In this document: positions 14,316 through 23,363 of the stretch, one piece after another
Layout: the number at the start of each line of letters is the position of its first letter
Position numbering within the stretch: position 1 is the stretch's first letter
DNA from: Chloroflexota bacterium
GTDB taxonomy: Bacteria > Chloroflexota > Limnocylindria > Limnocylindrales > CSP1-4
NCBI GenBank assembly: GCA_016191345.1
Contig: JACPOU010000029.1
Coordinates: forward strand, 62,001-126,000
Direction of reading: 5' to 3'
DNA length: 64,000 nt
Notes under the pieces: generated by a model
Database searches by the model: none
Seen by the model: only the letters and a program-made list of their open reading frames with translations
What the model was told of the DNA's origin: nothing
Translations under genes and position numbers: made by a program

Positions 14316-16421
14316 TCAGCCCTCGGCCGCGTCCGCCTTCTTGCGGGTGGTCCGACGCTTCGGCGCGGCGGCCTCGGTGGCCGGCGCCTCGGGCTCCGCG
14401 AGGGCGGCCGGGGCCGCCTTCCGCGCCGGGGCCCGGCGCTTCGGTGGGGCCGCCTCGACGTCCGTCTTCGCGACGCCATCCGGCGCCGGTGCCCCGCTCG
14501 TCGGTGCCTCGCTCGTCGGTGCCTCGCTCGCCGGTGCCTCGCTCGTCGGTGCCTCGCTCGCCGGTGCCTCGCTCGCCGCCGCCCTGCGGGTCGTGCGGCG
14601 CTTCGGCGCTGGGGCGGCAGCATCAGCGACCGCGGGAGCAGCATCGATGGCGGCGGCCTCGAAGGCCGGGGCAGGGGCAGCGGACGCGGACCGGCGACCG
14701 GCCGGACGCGTTGCCGGCGCCGGCGCCCCGGTCTCGAACGGATCACCGACGCCGCTCATCGCGACCTCGGATTCCGGACTGGCGGCCTCCCGACGCTGGG
14801 CCTCGGGTCGCGGCTGGCGGGCCGGCCGGGCCGTGCCCGTCGATCCCGTGAGCTGGGCCCGAAGCATGGCCTCGATCTCCGGTGGGACCTCGCTCCACGG
14901 CTCCGACGAGGTGCCGCGGGGCGCCGGACGGGCATCCGGGCGATCGCTCCGGAAGCGGTCGTCGTTCCGCGGCGGCCGGCTGTCGCGAGGCCGGTCGTCT
15001 GGCCGGCCGCCACGCGGCGCCGGCTCGGCAAAGCGGCTCACGCCCTGGCCCCGGCCGCCACCGAAGCGCTCCCGATCGATCGCCGCGGCGTAGCCGGCAC
15101 GAACGCCTCGCCCGGCTCCGCCACGTCCGCCGCCGGCAGGTGCCCGGCCGCGGCTGTCGCGCTGGCGACGCTCCGCGATCAGGTACTCCGGGATCGGCGG
15201 CTCGTCGAGGTCCTCGTCATCGAACGCAGGGGTGGAGCCGCTCGCGGCCACCGGGGCGCCGGACGGCATCCCGATCTGCGAATCCCAGACAGAGCCGAAG
15301 GCGAACCCGGCCCGTCGCGCCGGGGCAGGCGCCGGGGCGGCGTCCTCGGCATCCTCGTCCGCATCCGGGTCAATATCCGCGTCATCGCGGCCGGCTGCGG
15401 CCGGCCGCGGCTCACCCGCCACGCCGGGCTCGTCACCGGCGACCCGGCCACGACCCCGACCGCGACCGCCACGGCGGCGGCGTCGGCGACGGGCTTCCTC
15501 GCCGCCAGCGACGAGCGGACCGCCGTCCGGGGTCTCCGCGCCGTCGGCGCCGTCCGCACCCTCGGCCATCGCGGCCTCGTCGTCGAGCCCGTCGACATCG
15601 AACGGGGTCTCTGAGGCGGCCGGGGCGGCCACCGGGGCGACCCGGGAGAGCTTCTCGCCGGGCAGCACCACGATCGGCGCCCCCGTGGCGGTGAGCGCCG
15701 CGACCACCGGCTCCGCGACCGTCCGGGTCCGCGTGCGCGGCGCGCGCGCCGGGGCGTCATCGGAGCGGATGCGGCTGCGTGACGTCGCGGCCACCGGCTC
15801 GGCCTCGCCCGCCCGACCGCGCCCGCGACCACGACCACCGCGCCCACGGCCCGCGCCGCTGCCTTCGCTCTGCTTGTCGGGCACCTCCGTCATCGAGAGG
15901 TCGTCCTCGTCGTCCGCCACGCGGCGGCCGGAGCGCGACGAGCCCTTCTCCACGCGGGCCACATGGGTGATCTCGGTGAAGAGGTCGGCGACCTCGATGA
16001 GGTCGGACGACGTGTTGCCGCGGAAGCTGATGACCTCGCAGCGGACGCCCATCTCCTGGACGGCGCGAATGGCCGGCGCGAAGTCGCCGTCGCCGGAGAT
16101 CACGATCGCGATGTCCAGGTTCCGGGCGGTCTTCATCATGTCGACGACGAGCTCGATGTCCAGGTTCGCCTTGACCTTGCCGTCGCCGTACTTGCGGATG
16201 TCCTTGCTGACGACCTTGTAGCCGTGGCGGCGCAGGAAGTCGTGGAAGTTCCGCTGGTTCTCGTTGTCCGGGTCCAGGCCCGTGTACGCATACGCACGCA
16301 CGAGGTCCCGGCCGGCGGTGGCCGCCTTCAGCAGCGTGACGTAGTCGATGTCCACGCCGGCCGCCTTGGCCGCGTAGAAGATGTTCGCCACGTCAACGAA
16401 GACGGCGACGTTCTTGCCCAC
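14316..16421 (-). CDS. NYN-domain (LabA/DUF88) putative RNase with a long disordered tail
   Basis: A 701-residue protein. Residues 1-160 form a NYN/PIN-like domain: VFVDVANIFYAAK supplies the first Asp and Asn, ANLDIELVVDMM the next acids, and IVISGDGDFAPAI the last acidic cluster. The rest is low-complexity, rich in Arg/Gly, Asp/Glu and Ala/Pro, with RGGRGRGRGRAGE near residue 195-207 and six SEAPTSEAPAS-type repeats. It ends in Lys/Arg-rich KRRTTRKK, suggesting nucleic-acid binding. The start is GTG 16421 with AGGAG five bases upstream. NYN proteins are predicted metal-dependent ribonucleases; no role is proven here. It is unusually long compared with LabA (about 200 residues). Confidence 0.82.
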   Translation of the reverse strand: MGKNVAVFVDVANIFYAAKAAGVDIDYVTLLKAATAGRDLVRAYAYTGLDPDNENQRNFHDFLRRHGYKVVSKDIRKYGDGKVKANLDIELVVDMMKTARNLDIAIVISGDGDFAPAIRAVQEMGVRCEVISFRGNTSSDLIEVADLFTEITHVARVEKGSSRSGRRVADDEDDLSMTEVPDKQSEGSGAGRGRGGRGRGRGRAGEAEPVAATSRSRIRSDDAPARAPRTRTRTVAEPVVAALTATGAPIVVLPGEKLSRVAPVAAPAASETPFDVDGLDDEAAMAEGADGADGAETPDGGPLVAGGEEARRRRRRRGGRGRGRGRVAGDEPGVAGEPRPAAAGRDDADIDPDADEDAEDAAPAPAPARRAGFAFGSVWDSQIGMPSGAPVAASGSTPAFDDEDLDEPPIPEYLIAERRQRDSRGRAPAGGGRGGAGRGVRAGYAAAIDRERFGGGRGQGVSRFAEPAPRGGRPDDRPRDSRPPRNDDRFRSDRPDARPAPRGTSSEPWSEVPPEIEAMLRAQLTGSTGTARPARQPRPEAQRREAASPESEVAMSGVGDPFETGAPAPATRPAGRRSASAAPAPAFEAAAIDAAPAVADAAAPAPKRRTTRRAAASEAPASEAPTSEAPASEAPTSEAPTSGAPAPDGVAKTDVEAAPPKRRAPARKAAPAALAEPEAPATEAAAPKRRTTRKKADAAEG
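14488..14577. repeat. Six 15-bp tandem repeats in the NYN gene
   Basis: Six consecutive units of the type GGTGCCTCGCTCGTC differ only at one or two positions. On the coding strand they encode repeated EAP(T/A)S units in the disordered tail. The period keeps the frame, so copy number may vary without loss of function. Confidence 0.9.
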
Positions 16422-16476
16422 TGGGTCTCCTATTCCTGATGGCGCTGCGAACCGGTTCCCGGGTCGTGCGCCTGGA

Positions 16477-16944
16477 TCAACGGGAGCGCCGGCCGCCGGC
16501 TCCCGCCGGCGCGAGCGTGCGCCCCATGAGGGGGCCGAGATCCGTGAAGCCCTGGTGCTCCCACCGGGCCCGCTCGGCGGTATCGATCGGCCGCGGCGCC
16601 TCGACGGCTGCGCAGCCCTTGTTGGCGGCCGACCGGAGCGCCTCTTCGAGAAGGGATTCGGTCACCGCGTCCGCATCCGCGTTCGGTGCGACGACGAGGA
16701 GATCGATGGTGCCGACGTAGCCGCCGGCATGGACGGACGGGCGGATCGCGAGGACCGCCCCGCCGAGCAGCTCACGTCGCCCCTCGGCGACGAGCACGCT
16801 CGCGTGCGGGAGGTAGACGAGCTGCCGGAGCAGATCCGCCGCGTCGAGCGCGGTTCCCGAACCGCGGGCACCGATCTGCTCGCCGCTCATCGCGACGAAC
16901 CGGTCGATATCCGTGATGCGGGCTGCTCGGATCGTGTATTCCAC
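16477..16944 (-). CDS. GNAT-family N-acetyltransferase
   Basis: A 155-residue GNAT domain. It begins EYTIRAARITDIDRF and contains ASVLVAEGRRELLGGAVL, then the acetyl-CoA region GTIDLLVVAPNADADAVTESLLEEALRSA, where the pyrophosphate loop is degenerate, and the last helix ERARWEHQGFTDLG. The GTG at 16944 is chosen because the first strand starts there; upstream in-frame sequence is Arg-rich. The substrate is unknown. A long gap with the liv promoter lies on its other side. Confidence 0.75.
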   Translation of the reverse strand: MEYTIRAARITDIDRFVAMSGEQIGARGSGTALDAADLLRQLVYLPHASVLVAEGRRELLGGAVLAIRPSVHAGGYVGTIDLLVVAPNADADAVTESLLEEALRSAANKGCAAVEAPRPIDTAERARWEHQGFTDLGPLMGRTLAPAGAGGRRSR

Positions 16945-17088
16945 GAAGCGGCTGGTACCTCGATCGGGCTGGCGCTGCCTCGATGCAACCGCCCCTGGAG
17001 GGGCCGACCAAGGTCGCTCGATGCCGCTGACCGCGCGAGGCGCGAGCGAGATCGCTCGATGAACCGCCCCGGGTCGCGCCAACCGGTG

Positions 17089-17116
17089 TTGCAATCGGTG
17101 CGCCGAGCCCTATCAT
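17089..17116 (+). promoter_or_regulatory. Candidate sigma-70-type promoter of the liv operon
   Basis: TTGCAA (17089-17094), a 16-base spacer and TATCAT (17111-17116) lie in an AT-richer patch of an otherwise GC-rich gap. It would give a leader of roughly 190 bases before the binding-protein ATG at 17313. Apart from this promoter and the hairpin at 17245-17267, the gap from 16945 to 17312 shows only short direct repeats of CGCTCGATG. Confidence 0.5.
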
Positions 17117-17244
17117 ACGTCATCGCTTCGGCGGCAACCTGCGCGCCTGCCGAACTCGCGTTTCGACGTCGCCGCCGTGCTGCATCGACAGTCGGCTCTG
17201 CTGTCCGGGCTCCCTCCGGATGACGGGACCGATGCAAGGGCACA

Positions 17245-17267
17245 CGGAGGTCTGCGCCGGACCTCCG
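17245..17267 (+). other. 8-bp hairpin in the liv operon leader
   Basis: CGGAGGTC (17245-17252) and GACCTCCG (17260-17267) form a perfect stem with a 7-base loop, 45 bases before ATG 17313. No T-run follows, so it is not a classical terminator. It may protect the mRNA or regulate translation. It matches no riboswitch I know. Confidence 0.45.
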
Positions 17268-17312
17268 ATCGGCGCGCCAGGCACCTCGACCGATGATGAG
17301 GAGGAGTTCTGG

Positions 17313-18599
17313 ATGAAATTGACCAAGCTGGGCGCGATCGTCGGAATGTCGATGATCGTTCTCTCGGCGTGCAGCCCGGGCGCATCGACGGCCCCCACCG
17401 GCGGCACCGCCAGTGTGCCGGCGAACTGCAAGGACAAGAAGGGCACGAGTTCGTCGGAGATCCACGTCTACTCGTCCCTGCCGCGTCAGGGGACCAACAC
17501 CGAGCAGACGGATACGCTCGTTGAGCAGATCAAGGCCACCCTCGACGGGGTCAAGGTCGGCAACTACACGATCAAGTACTTCGACCTCGACGACTCGTCG
17601 GCTGCCGCCGGCGGCGACTGGGACGGCGCGGTCGAGCAGGCGAACGCGAACAAGGCCGCGGCCGACCCGGACGCGATGGTCTACATCGGGACCTACAACT
17701 CGGGCGCTGCCAAGCTCTCGATCCCGATCCTCAACGAAGCCTGCATCGTGATGATCAGCCCGGCCAACACCTACCCCGGCCTGACGAAGGAAGTTGCGGG
17801 CGTCACCCAGCCGGGTGAGCCGAACACGTACTACACCGGTGGCTACCGGAACTACGCCCGCGTCATCGCGACAGACGACGCGCAGGGCGCGGCGGGCGCC
17901 GAGTGGGCGAAGTCCCTCGGCAAGACGAAGGCCTACGTCCTCGACGACACCCAGACCTACGGCCACGGCCTCGCTGCCGCGTGGGCCATCCAGGCCAACA
18001 AGATCGGCCTCACCGTCGTGAGCGCCAACAACACCACCGAGGGATTCGACGCGAAGTCCACCGACTACGCGGCGCTCGCCCAGAAGATCAAGTCGTCCGG
18101 AGCGGACGTGATCTACATCGGGTCGATCACGGGCCAGAACACGGGCAAGCTCTGGAAGGACCTTCGGGCGGCCATGCCCGACATCACGATCATGTCCGGC
18201 GACGGCGTGTTCGAGAAGTCCTGGTACGAAGGCGCGGGCGAGGCCGCCAACGGCACGCTCCTCACCTTCGGTGGCGTCGGGCCGGACCAGCTCGTCGGAG
18301 CCGGCAAGACGTGGTTCGACGACTACAAGAAGACCCACGGCGGCAACTCGCCGGCCACCTACACGGCGTACGGCAATGCGTCCGCCACCGTCGCGCTCAA
18401 TGGCCTGAAGACGGCCGCGGCGCCGAATGACCGCTATGAAGTCCTGAAGGCCGTCATGGGCACCAAGGACCTCGACACGGTCGTTGGCAAGGTGACCTTC
18501 GACGCCAACGGCGATGCAATCGGCGGATCGATCACGGCCTACAAGGTCGTGACGTCCTGGCCGCCGACCTTCGACTCGATCCTCTCCGTCTCCAAGTAG
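17313..18599 (+). CDS. livJ: Branched-chain amino acid-type ABC transporter substrate-binding lipoprotein
   Basis: A 428-residue periplasmic-binding-protein type I (Leu/Ile/Val-binding family). Residues 1-20 are a lipoprotein signal with lipobox LSAC (Cys20), followed by a Ser/Thr/Pro linker. The mature part has the LivJ-type layout: IHVYSSLPRQG, AVEQANANKAAADPDAMVYIGTYNSGAAK, and VMISPANTYPGLT. ATG 17313 has GAGGAGGAG upstream. It delivers a small ligand to LivHM; the actual ligand (branched-chain amino acid, urea or another amide) cannot be read. It is first in the liv operon and is separated from the permease genes by a strong hairpin. Confidence 0.9.
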   Translation: MKLTKLGAIVGMSMIVLSACSPGASTAPTGGTASVPANCKDKKGTSSSEIHVYSSLPRQGTNTEQTDTLVEQIKATLDGVKVGNYTIKYFDLDDSSAAAGGDWDGAVEQANANKAAADPDAMVYIGTYNSGAAKLSIPILNEACIVMISPANTYPGLTKEVAGVTQPGEPNTYYTGGYRNYARVIATDDAQGAAGAEWAKSLGKTKAYVLDDTQTYGHGLAAAWAIQANKIGLTVVSANNTTEGFDAKSTDYAALAQKIKSSGADVIYIGSITGQNTGKLWKDLRAAMPDITIMSGDGVFEKSWYEGAGEAANGTLLTFGGVGPDQLVGAGKTWFDDYKKTHGGNSPATYTAYGNASATVALNGLKTAAAPNDRYEVLKAVMGTKDLDTVVGKVTFDANGDAIGGSITAYKVVTSWPPTFDSILSVSK

Positions 18600-18622
18600 A
18601 TCGGGCCAGGCGCTCGAGACAA

Positions 18623-18662
18623 TCGGCGAGAGGGCGGGCCATCCGGCTCGCCCTCTCGCCGA
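18623..18662 (+). terminator. 18-bp stem, GNRA-size loop hairpin between livJ-like gene and livH
   Basis: CGGCGAGAGGGCG (18624-18636) is exactly complementary to 18649-18661. The stem extends inward by four pairs, one of them G-U, to a 4-base loop (ATCC), and outward by one pair. No T-tract follows. Such hairpins after binding-protein genes usually act as partial terminators or 3' stabilisers, giving more binding protein than permease. Confidence 0.75.
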
Positions 18663-18712
18663 ATCCAGCGCAACCCTGATCGCCAGTCCGAGAAGGGAGC
18701 CGGTCGAACCCC

Positions 18713-19639
18713 ATGGATCAGATTCTGCAGACGATCATCATCGGCCTGTCGAACGGCCTGATCTTTGCCTTGGTCGCCCTCGGCTACACCCTCGTCTACG
18801 GAATCATCGAGCTCATCAACTTCGCGCACGGCGACCTGTTCATGCTCGGGTCGTTCATCGCCTTCGTACTCGTCAGCAGCGTGTTCACGCTGTCCGCCGA
18901 CACTCCGCTGGCCCTGATGGTCGGGCAGATCCTCCTCGTGATCGCCATCACGATGACGGCCACGGCCGCGATCAACCTGACCATCGAGCGCATCGCCTAC
19001 AAGCCCCTGCGGAACGCGCCGAAGCTTGCCCCGCTCATCTCAGCGATCGGCATGAGCTTCGTGCTGCAGAACGTCGCCCTGCTGATCTTCGGACCGGCCA
19101 ACAAGAGCGTCGACGCGATCCTTCCGCAGGTCAACCTGCTCTCGGTCTTCGGCATCGACACGGTGACGATCAGTTCCGAGCAGGTCTTCGTGGCACTCGT
19201 CACGATCCCGCTCCTCATCACGCTCACCTGGTTCGTGAGCAAGACCCGCCAGGGGCGTGCGATGCGGGCCACGGCCCAGGATCCCGATACGGCGGGCCTG
19301 ATGGGCGTCAACGTCGATCGGACCATCGCCATCACGTTCCTCATCGGCGGGGCGCTCGCCGGCGCCGCCGGCGTCGTCCAGATCCTCTACAACAACACGT
19401 CGGTCTGGAACCTGGGGTTCCGCTTCGGACTCAATGCCTTCACATCGGCGGTCCTCGGAGGGATCGGGAATCTGCAAGGCGCCGTGGTCGGGGCGATCGT
19501 CCTCGGCCTGATCAACGCGTTCAGCGACCGCTACCTCGCGGCGAACTGGACCAATGCGATCGTCTTCGCGGTCCTGATCGGCATCCTGGTCTTCAAGCCG
19601 ACCGGCCTCCTCGGCCAGCAGCTGGCGGACCGGGCATGA
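18713..19639 (+). CDS. livH: Branched-chain amino acid ABC transporter permease LivH
   Basis: A 308-residue integral membrane protein of the LivH family with about eight hydrophobic segments. Signature parts are LIFALVALGYTLVYGIIELINFAHGDLFMLG near the N-terminus, RAMRATAQDPDTAGLMGVN (the ATPase-contact loop) and FTSAVLGGIGNLQGAVVGAIVLGL near the end. GAAGGGAG precedes the ATG. It forms the translocation pore with LivM, whose start overlaps its stop by four bases. Confidence 0.93.
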   Translation: MDQILQTIIIGLSNGLIFALVALGYTLVYGIIELINFAHGDLFMLGSFIAFVLVSSVFTLSADTPLALMVGQILLVIAITMTATAAINLTIERIAYKPLRNAPKLAPLISAIGMSFVLQNVALLIFGPANKSVDAILPQVNLLSVFGIDTVTISSEQVFVALVTIPLLITLTWFVSKTRQGRAMRATAQDPDTAGLMGVNVDRTIAITFLIGGALAGAAGVVQILYNNTSVWNLGFRFGLNAFTSAVLGGIGNLQGAVVGAIVLGLINAFSDRYLAANWTNAIVFAVLIGILVFKPTGLLGQQLADRA

Positions 19640-21036
19640 CTGCCCGTGCGCGGACCATCGAGCCTGGCATCCTCGGCTGGCTGGGCTACCTCGTCACGTC
19701 CGCGCTGAACCTGCCCGGCGCCTACCGGCGAGAGCTCGACAGCCGCCGTGGTCGGACCATCGTCCTGACCGTCCTGGCGGTGACGGCGCTCGCCTACCCC
19801 GTCCTCAACCGGTTCTACTTCCAGCCGTTCAGCCGGAACGTCTTCCCGCTGCCGTTCCCGGAGGACGCGGTCGTCACGTTCATGATGATCTTCGGGATCA
19901 TGGCCATCGGCCTGAACATCGTCGCGGGGTTCGCCGGCCTTCTGGACCTCGGCTACGTCGCGTTCTACGCCTTCGGGGCCTACACGGCCGCATTCCTCGC
20001 CTCGCCCCACTTCGGCGGCGTCAGCCTCGTCCTCTTCTCGAATGTGCCGCAGGGCTTCCCCGGCATCCACCTGCCCTTCTGGATGCTCGTCCCTCTCGGA
20101 ATGCTCGTCGCGGCCACGTTCGGCGCGCTCCTCGGGGCGCCGACTCTCCGGCTCCGCGGCGACTATCTCGCGATCGTCACGCTCGGCTTCGGCGAGATCG
20201 TCCCGGTCGTCTTCAAGAACCTGAGCGCAGTCACCTTCGAGTTCGGTCCGATCCGCCTCGTCAACGCCAACCTGACCGGCGGCAACCTCGGGATCAACCC
20301 GATCGACGCCCCGAACTTCTTCGGGATCAAGTTCGGGGCGAGCTCCGGCATCGCCGCCGTGTACCTGGGGATGATCCTTCTCGTGGGGGCGATCATGATC
20401 GCCCGCAACCTCGAGCGTTCCCGGATGGGGCGGGCCTGGATCGCGATCCGCGAGGACGAGGTCGCCGCCGAGATGATGGGCATCAACACGGTCAGGACGA
20501 AGCTGCTCGCCTTCGGGCTCGGAGCCAGCTTCGCAGGCGTCGGCGGCGTCTTCCAGGCGTCCTACCAGGGCCTGACGACGTCGGACTTCTTCCAGTTCTC
20601 GACCTCGATCCTCGTCCTGATCATGGTCATCCTCGGCGGCATCGGCAACATCTGGGGGGTCCTCGCCGGCGCCGTCACCCTCGTCTTCGTGGACAAGACC
20701 TTCCTTCCGTACCTCGGCCAGCGGCTGGCGGCCGTCAACTCGGACCTGCCGAACCCCTCGCAGTTCAACTTCCTCATCTTCGGCCTGATCCTGGTGGCCA
20801 TGATGCGGTTCCGGCCGGAGGGCTTCATCCCGAGCCGCCAGCGAGCGGCGGAGCTCCACCACGCGCCGCCGGGGCAGGCAATCGGGTCGGCGGCGGCCCT
20901 TGGCAAGGCCGCTCTCGAGCACGAGGAGGCGCTCGACGCGATCTCCCTCGAGCAGGAGGCCGCGGCAGACGAGGGGGCCGTGCTGATCGAACTCGAGTCA
21001 CCACCTTCGGGCCGTCCTGATGAGGAGGCGAGATGA
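19636..21036 (+). CDS. livM: Branched-chain amino acid ABC transporter permease LivM, with extended tail
   Basis: A 466-residue LivM-family permease. The core has GIMAIGLNIVAGFAGLLDLGYVAFYAFGAY, then LRLRGDYLAIVTLGFGEI, RMGRAWIAIREDEVAAEMMGIN (the ATPase-coupling loop) and VILGGIGNIWG. The first 45 residues are a cytoplasmic lead, and about 70 residues after IPSRQR form an acidic, soluble tail (LEHEEALDAISLEQEAAADEG) not needed in short homologues. ATGA overlaps join it to livH and livG. Confidence 0.93.
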   Translation: MTARARTIEPGILGWLGYLVTSALNLPGAYRRELDSRRGRTIVLTVLAVTALAYPVLNRFYFQPFSRNVFPLPFPEDAVVTFMMIFGIMAIGLNIVAGFAGLLDLGYVAFYAFGAYTAAFLASPHFGGVSLVLFSNVPQGFPGIHLPFWMLVPLGMLVAATFGALLGAPTLRLRGDYLAIVTLGFGEIVPVVFKNLSAVTFEFGPIRLVNANLTGGNLGINPIDAPNFFGIKFGASSGIAAVYLGMILLVGAIMIARNLERSRMGRAWIAIREDEVAAEMMGINTVRTKLLAFGLGASFAGVGGVFQASYQGLTTSDFFQFSTSILVLIMVILGGIGNIWGVLAGAVTLVFVDKTFLPYLGQRLAAVNSDLPNPSQFNFLIFGLILVAMMRFRPEGFIPSRQRAAELHHAPPGQAIGSAAALGKAALEHEEALDAISLEQEAAADEGAVLIELESPPSGRPDEEAR

Positions 21037-21884
21037 CGGCCGCGTCTGCGTCGCCGCTCGTCACGGGCTCGGTGCCGGACGATCGCCTCCTCGTGCGGGC
21101 CCGCAAGGTGACCAAGCGGTTCGGCGGTCTCGTGGCGGTGAATGCCGTGGACTTCGACATCCCGCGCGGTTCGATCGTCTCGCTCATCGGACCCAACGGC
21201 GCGGGCAAGACGACATTCTTCAACATGATCACCGGTGCCTACACGCCGAGTGACGGGGAGATCGTCTTCGACGGCCACGACCTCGTCATCCGCTCGGGCC
21301 GGCGGCTCAAGACGTACAAGCCGCACCGGGTCACGGAGCTGGGGATCGGCCGGACCTTCCAGAACATCCGACTCTTCGGGACGATGTCCGCCCTCGACAA
21401 CGTCCGGGTCGGCCTCCACGTCCACCTCCGGAGCCACTGGTGGGACGCGGTCCTCCGGCTGCCGAGCATGCGCGCCGAGGAGGAGCGCTCCGTCGAGCGG
21501 GCGCTTGAGCTCCTCGACCTCGTCGGCCTCACCGGCCGGGGCAACATCTGGGCCCGGAACCTGCCCTATGGCGACCAGCGGCGCCTGGAGATCGCGCGTG
21601 CGCTCGCGACGAACCCGAAGCTCCTCCTGCTTGACGAGCCGACCGCCGGCATGAACAGCAGCGAGACCGCGGAAATGACCGCCTTCATCCGCAGCCTTCG
21701 CGCCCGCCTCGGGCTGACGATCCTCCTCATCGAGCACGACATGCGGGTCGTGATGGGCATCAGCGATCGCGTCACCGTCCTCGACTACGGGGAGGTGATC
21801 GCCGAGGGGACCCCGGACGAGGTCCGGGCGAACCCACGGGTCATCGAAGCCTACCTCGGCCGCGGCGCCGCGGGAGCGAGCTGA
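21033..21884 (+). CDS. livG: ABC transporter ATP-binding protein LivG
   Basis: A 283-residue ATPase. Walker A is GPNGAGKTTFF, the signature region LPYGDQRRLEIARAL (LSGG-like form with YGDQ, as in LivG proteins), and Walker B LLLLDEPTAGMN. The BCA_ABC_TP_C tail ends IAEGTPDEVRANPRVIEAYLG. It works as a pair with LivF. The start overlaps livM (ATGA). Confidence 0.94.
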   Translation: MTAASASPLVTGSVPDDRLLVRARKVTKRFGGLVAVNAVDFDIPRGSIVSLIGPNGAGKTTFFNMITGAYTPSDGEIVFDGHDLVIRSGRRLKTYKPHRVTELGIGRTFQNIRLFGTMSALDNVRVGLHVHLRSHWWDAVLRLPSMRAEEERSVERALELLDLVGLTGRGNIWARNLPYGDQRRLEIARALATNPKLLLLDEPTAGMNSSETAEMTAFIRSLRARLGLTILLIEHDMRVVMGISDRVTVLDYGEVIAEGTPDEVRANPRVIEAYLGRGAAGAS

Positions 21885-21886
21885 CC

Positions 21887-22597
21887 ATGGCCCTCCTCGA
21901 GGTCAAGGACGTCCACACCTACTACGGGGCCATCCACGCTCTCCGCGGCGTCTCGATGTCCGTCGAGGAAGGCGAGATCGTCACGCTCATCGGCTCGAAC
22001 GGCGCCGGGAAGTCGACGACCCTCCGAACGATCTCCGGGCTGTTGCGACCGCGGCAGGGTGAGGTCACGCTCCGGGGTGCCCGCATCGACGGCCTCCGGC
22101 CGCATGAGATCGTCGAACTGGGCGTGAGCCAGAGCCCCGAGGGCCGTCGCGTCTTCGCCCGGATGACCGTCCACGAAAACCTCGAGATGGGCGCGTTTTC
22201 CCGGCGGGAGAAGGTTCCCCGGGACGATTACGACCGCATCTACGACCTTTTCCCGAGGCTTCGGGAGCGAACCGCACAGCGGGCGGGCACCCTCTCGGGA
22301 GGCGAGCAGCAGATGCTCGCCATCGGTCGCGCCCTGATGGCGAAGCCCAGCGTCCTCCTTCTCGACGAACCGTCGATGGGCCTCGCGCCCATCCTCGTGG
22401 AGCAGATCTTCGAGATCATCCGAACGATCAACCAGACCGGGACGACTGTCCTCCTCGTCGAGCAGAACGCCCTCATGGCGCTCGGCGTCGCCCATCGCGG
22501 CTACATCCTCCAGAGCGGCGAGATCGTCCTCGCCGATGCGGCCGCCGTCCTGGCCAAGGACGAGGCGGTCCAGCGGGCCTACCTCGGAGGCGACTGA
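21887..22597 (+). CDS. livF: ABC transporter ATP-binding protein LivF
   Basis: A 236-residue ATPase with Walker A GSNGAGKSTTLR, ABC signature LSGGEQQMLAIGRALM and Walker B VLLLDEPSMGLAP. The stretch SPEGRRVFARMTVHENL is typical for LivF. It follows livG after two bases and closes the transporter set, which is complete (binding protein, two permeases, two ATPases). Confidence 0.95.
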   Translation: MALLEVKDVHTYYGAIHALRGVSMSVEEGEIVTLIGSNGAGKSTTLRTISGLLRPRQGEVTLRGARIDGLRPHEIVELGVSQSPEGRRVFARMTVHENLEMGAFSRREKVPRDDYDRIYDLFPRLRERTAQRAGTLSGGEQQMLAIGRALMAKPSVLLLDEPSMGLAPILVEQIFEIIRTINQTGTTVLLVEQNALMALGVAHRGYILQSGEIVLADAAAVLAKDEAVQRAYLGGD

Positions 22598-22608
22598 CCG
22601 CTGTTCCG

Positions 22609-23358
22609 ATGACGGAGGTCGAGCGCGTCCCCGCGCCGCGCGTCCCGCTCGGAGGGCGCGCTGATCTGGCCGCAATTCTGCTGATCGCCGTCGTCACCAT
22701 GCTCGTCGCCAAACCGTGGGGCTCCGCTGCCGGGCCGCTCGACGCCACGCCCTATGCCAGCGGGCCACCGACGCCGACGCCCGGTCCGACCGCGTTCGTC
22801 GTCGGTTACCCCTACGAGCAAGCCGTCTTCGGCCCCTTCGAACCCCGCCCGGAGTGGAGTATCTGGCCGGCCGGATTCTTCGTCACCGTGCTGTACGTGA
22901 CCCGCGAGGCGGTCACGTCCCCCGCCCCCGTCGCCAGTGGCAGCGACGCGGCCTTGCCGCTGCCGTCAGCGTCCCGGCCGGCGGGCTCGGTAGCCCCGGA
23001 TGAGGCGGCTTGGCCGGCGGTCATCAGCATCCGCCCCGGTGACCACCTCCTCTGGCTTGGGATCGACACCCCGGTGGCGTGGACAGTTCGCGGGGCCACC
23101 GTCTGGTGGACGTCCCTCGACGGGGCGCGCTCCCGGGTACCCGTCGTCCAACTTGCATCGTCGTGGGGGCCCAACTTCTCGGTGATCGGGATCCCGGCGG
23201 CCCAGGGCTCGGATCGCCTCGCCATCTGGGAGCCGGGCGTCTACGAGGTGGACGTCCGGCTGGACCCGGGGTCGGTGATGCGCTCGTTCCGTGTCAACGT
23301 GGCCGGGAATGCAACAGGACCGACGGCGACGCCAGAGATCCGGCCGGATCAGCCATAG
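22609..23358 (+). CDS. Membrane-anchored extracytoplasmic protein of unknown function
   Basis: A 249-residue protein. One transmembrane segment (LAAILLIAVVTMLVAKPWG, about residues 19-38) is followed by a Pro/Thr-rich linker (SGPPTPTPGPTAF) and a probably exported beta-rich domain (ISIRPGDHLLWLGIDTPVAWTV, GVYEVDVRL). No catalytic motif or family is recognised. It lies 11 bases after livF on the same strand and so may be cotranscribed, without evidence of a transport role. ATG 22609 lacks a clear ribosome binding site. Confidence 0.6.
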   Translation: MTEVERVPAPRVPLGGRADLAAILLIAVVTMLVAKPWGSAAGPLDATPYASGPPTPTPGPTAFVVGYPYEQAVFGPFEPRPEWSIWPAGFFVTVLYVTREAVTSPAPVASGSDAALPLPSASRPAGSVAPDEAAWPAVISIRPGDHLLWLGIDTPVAWTVRGATVWWTSLDGARSRVPVVQLASSWGPNFSVIGIPAAQGSDRLAIWEPGVYEVDVRLDPGSVMRSFRVNVAGNATGPTATPEIRPDQP

Positions 23359-23363
23359 GGTGA

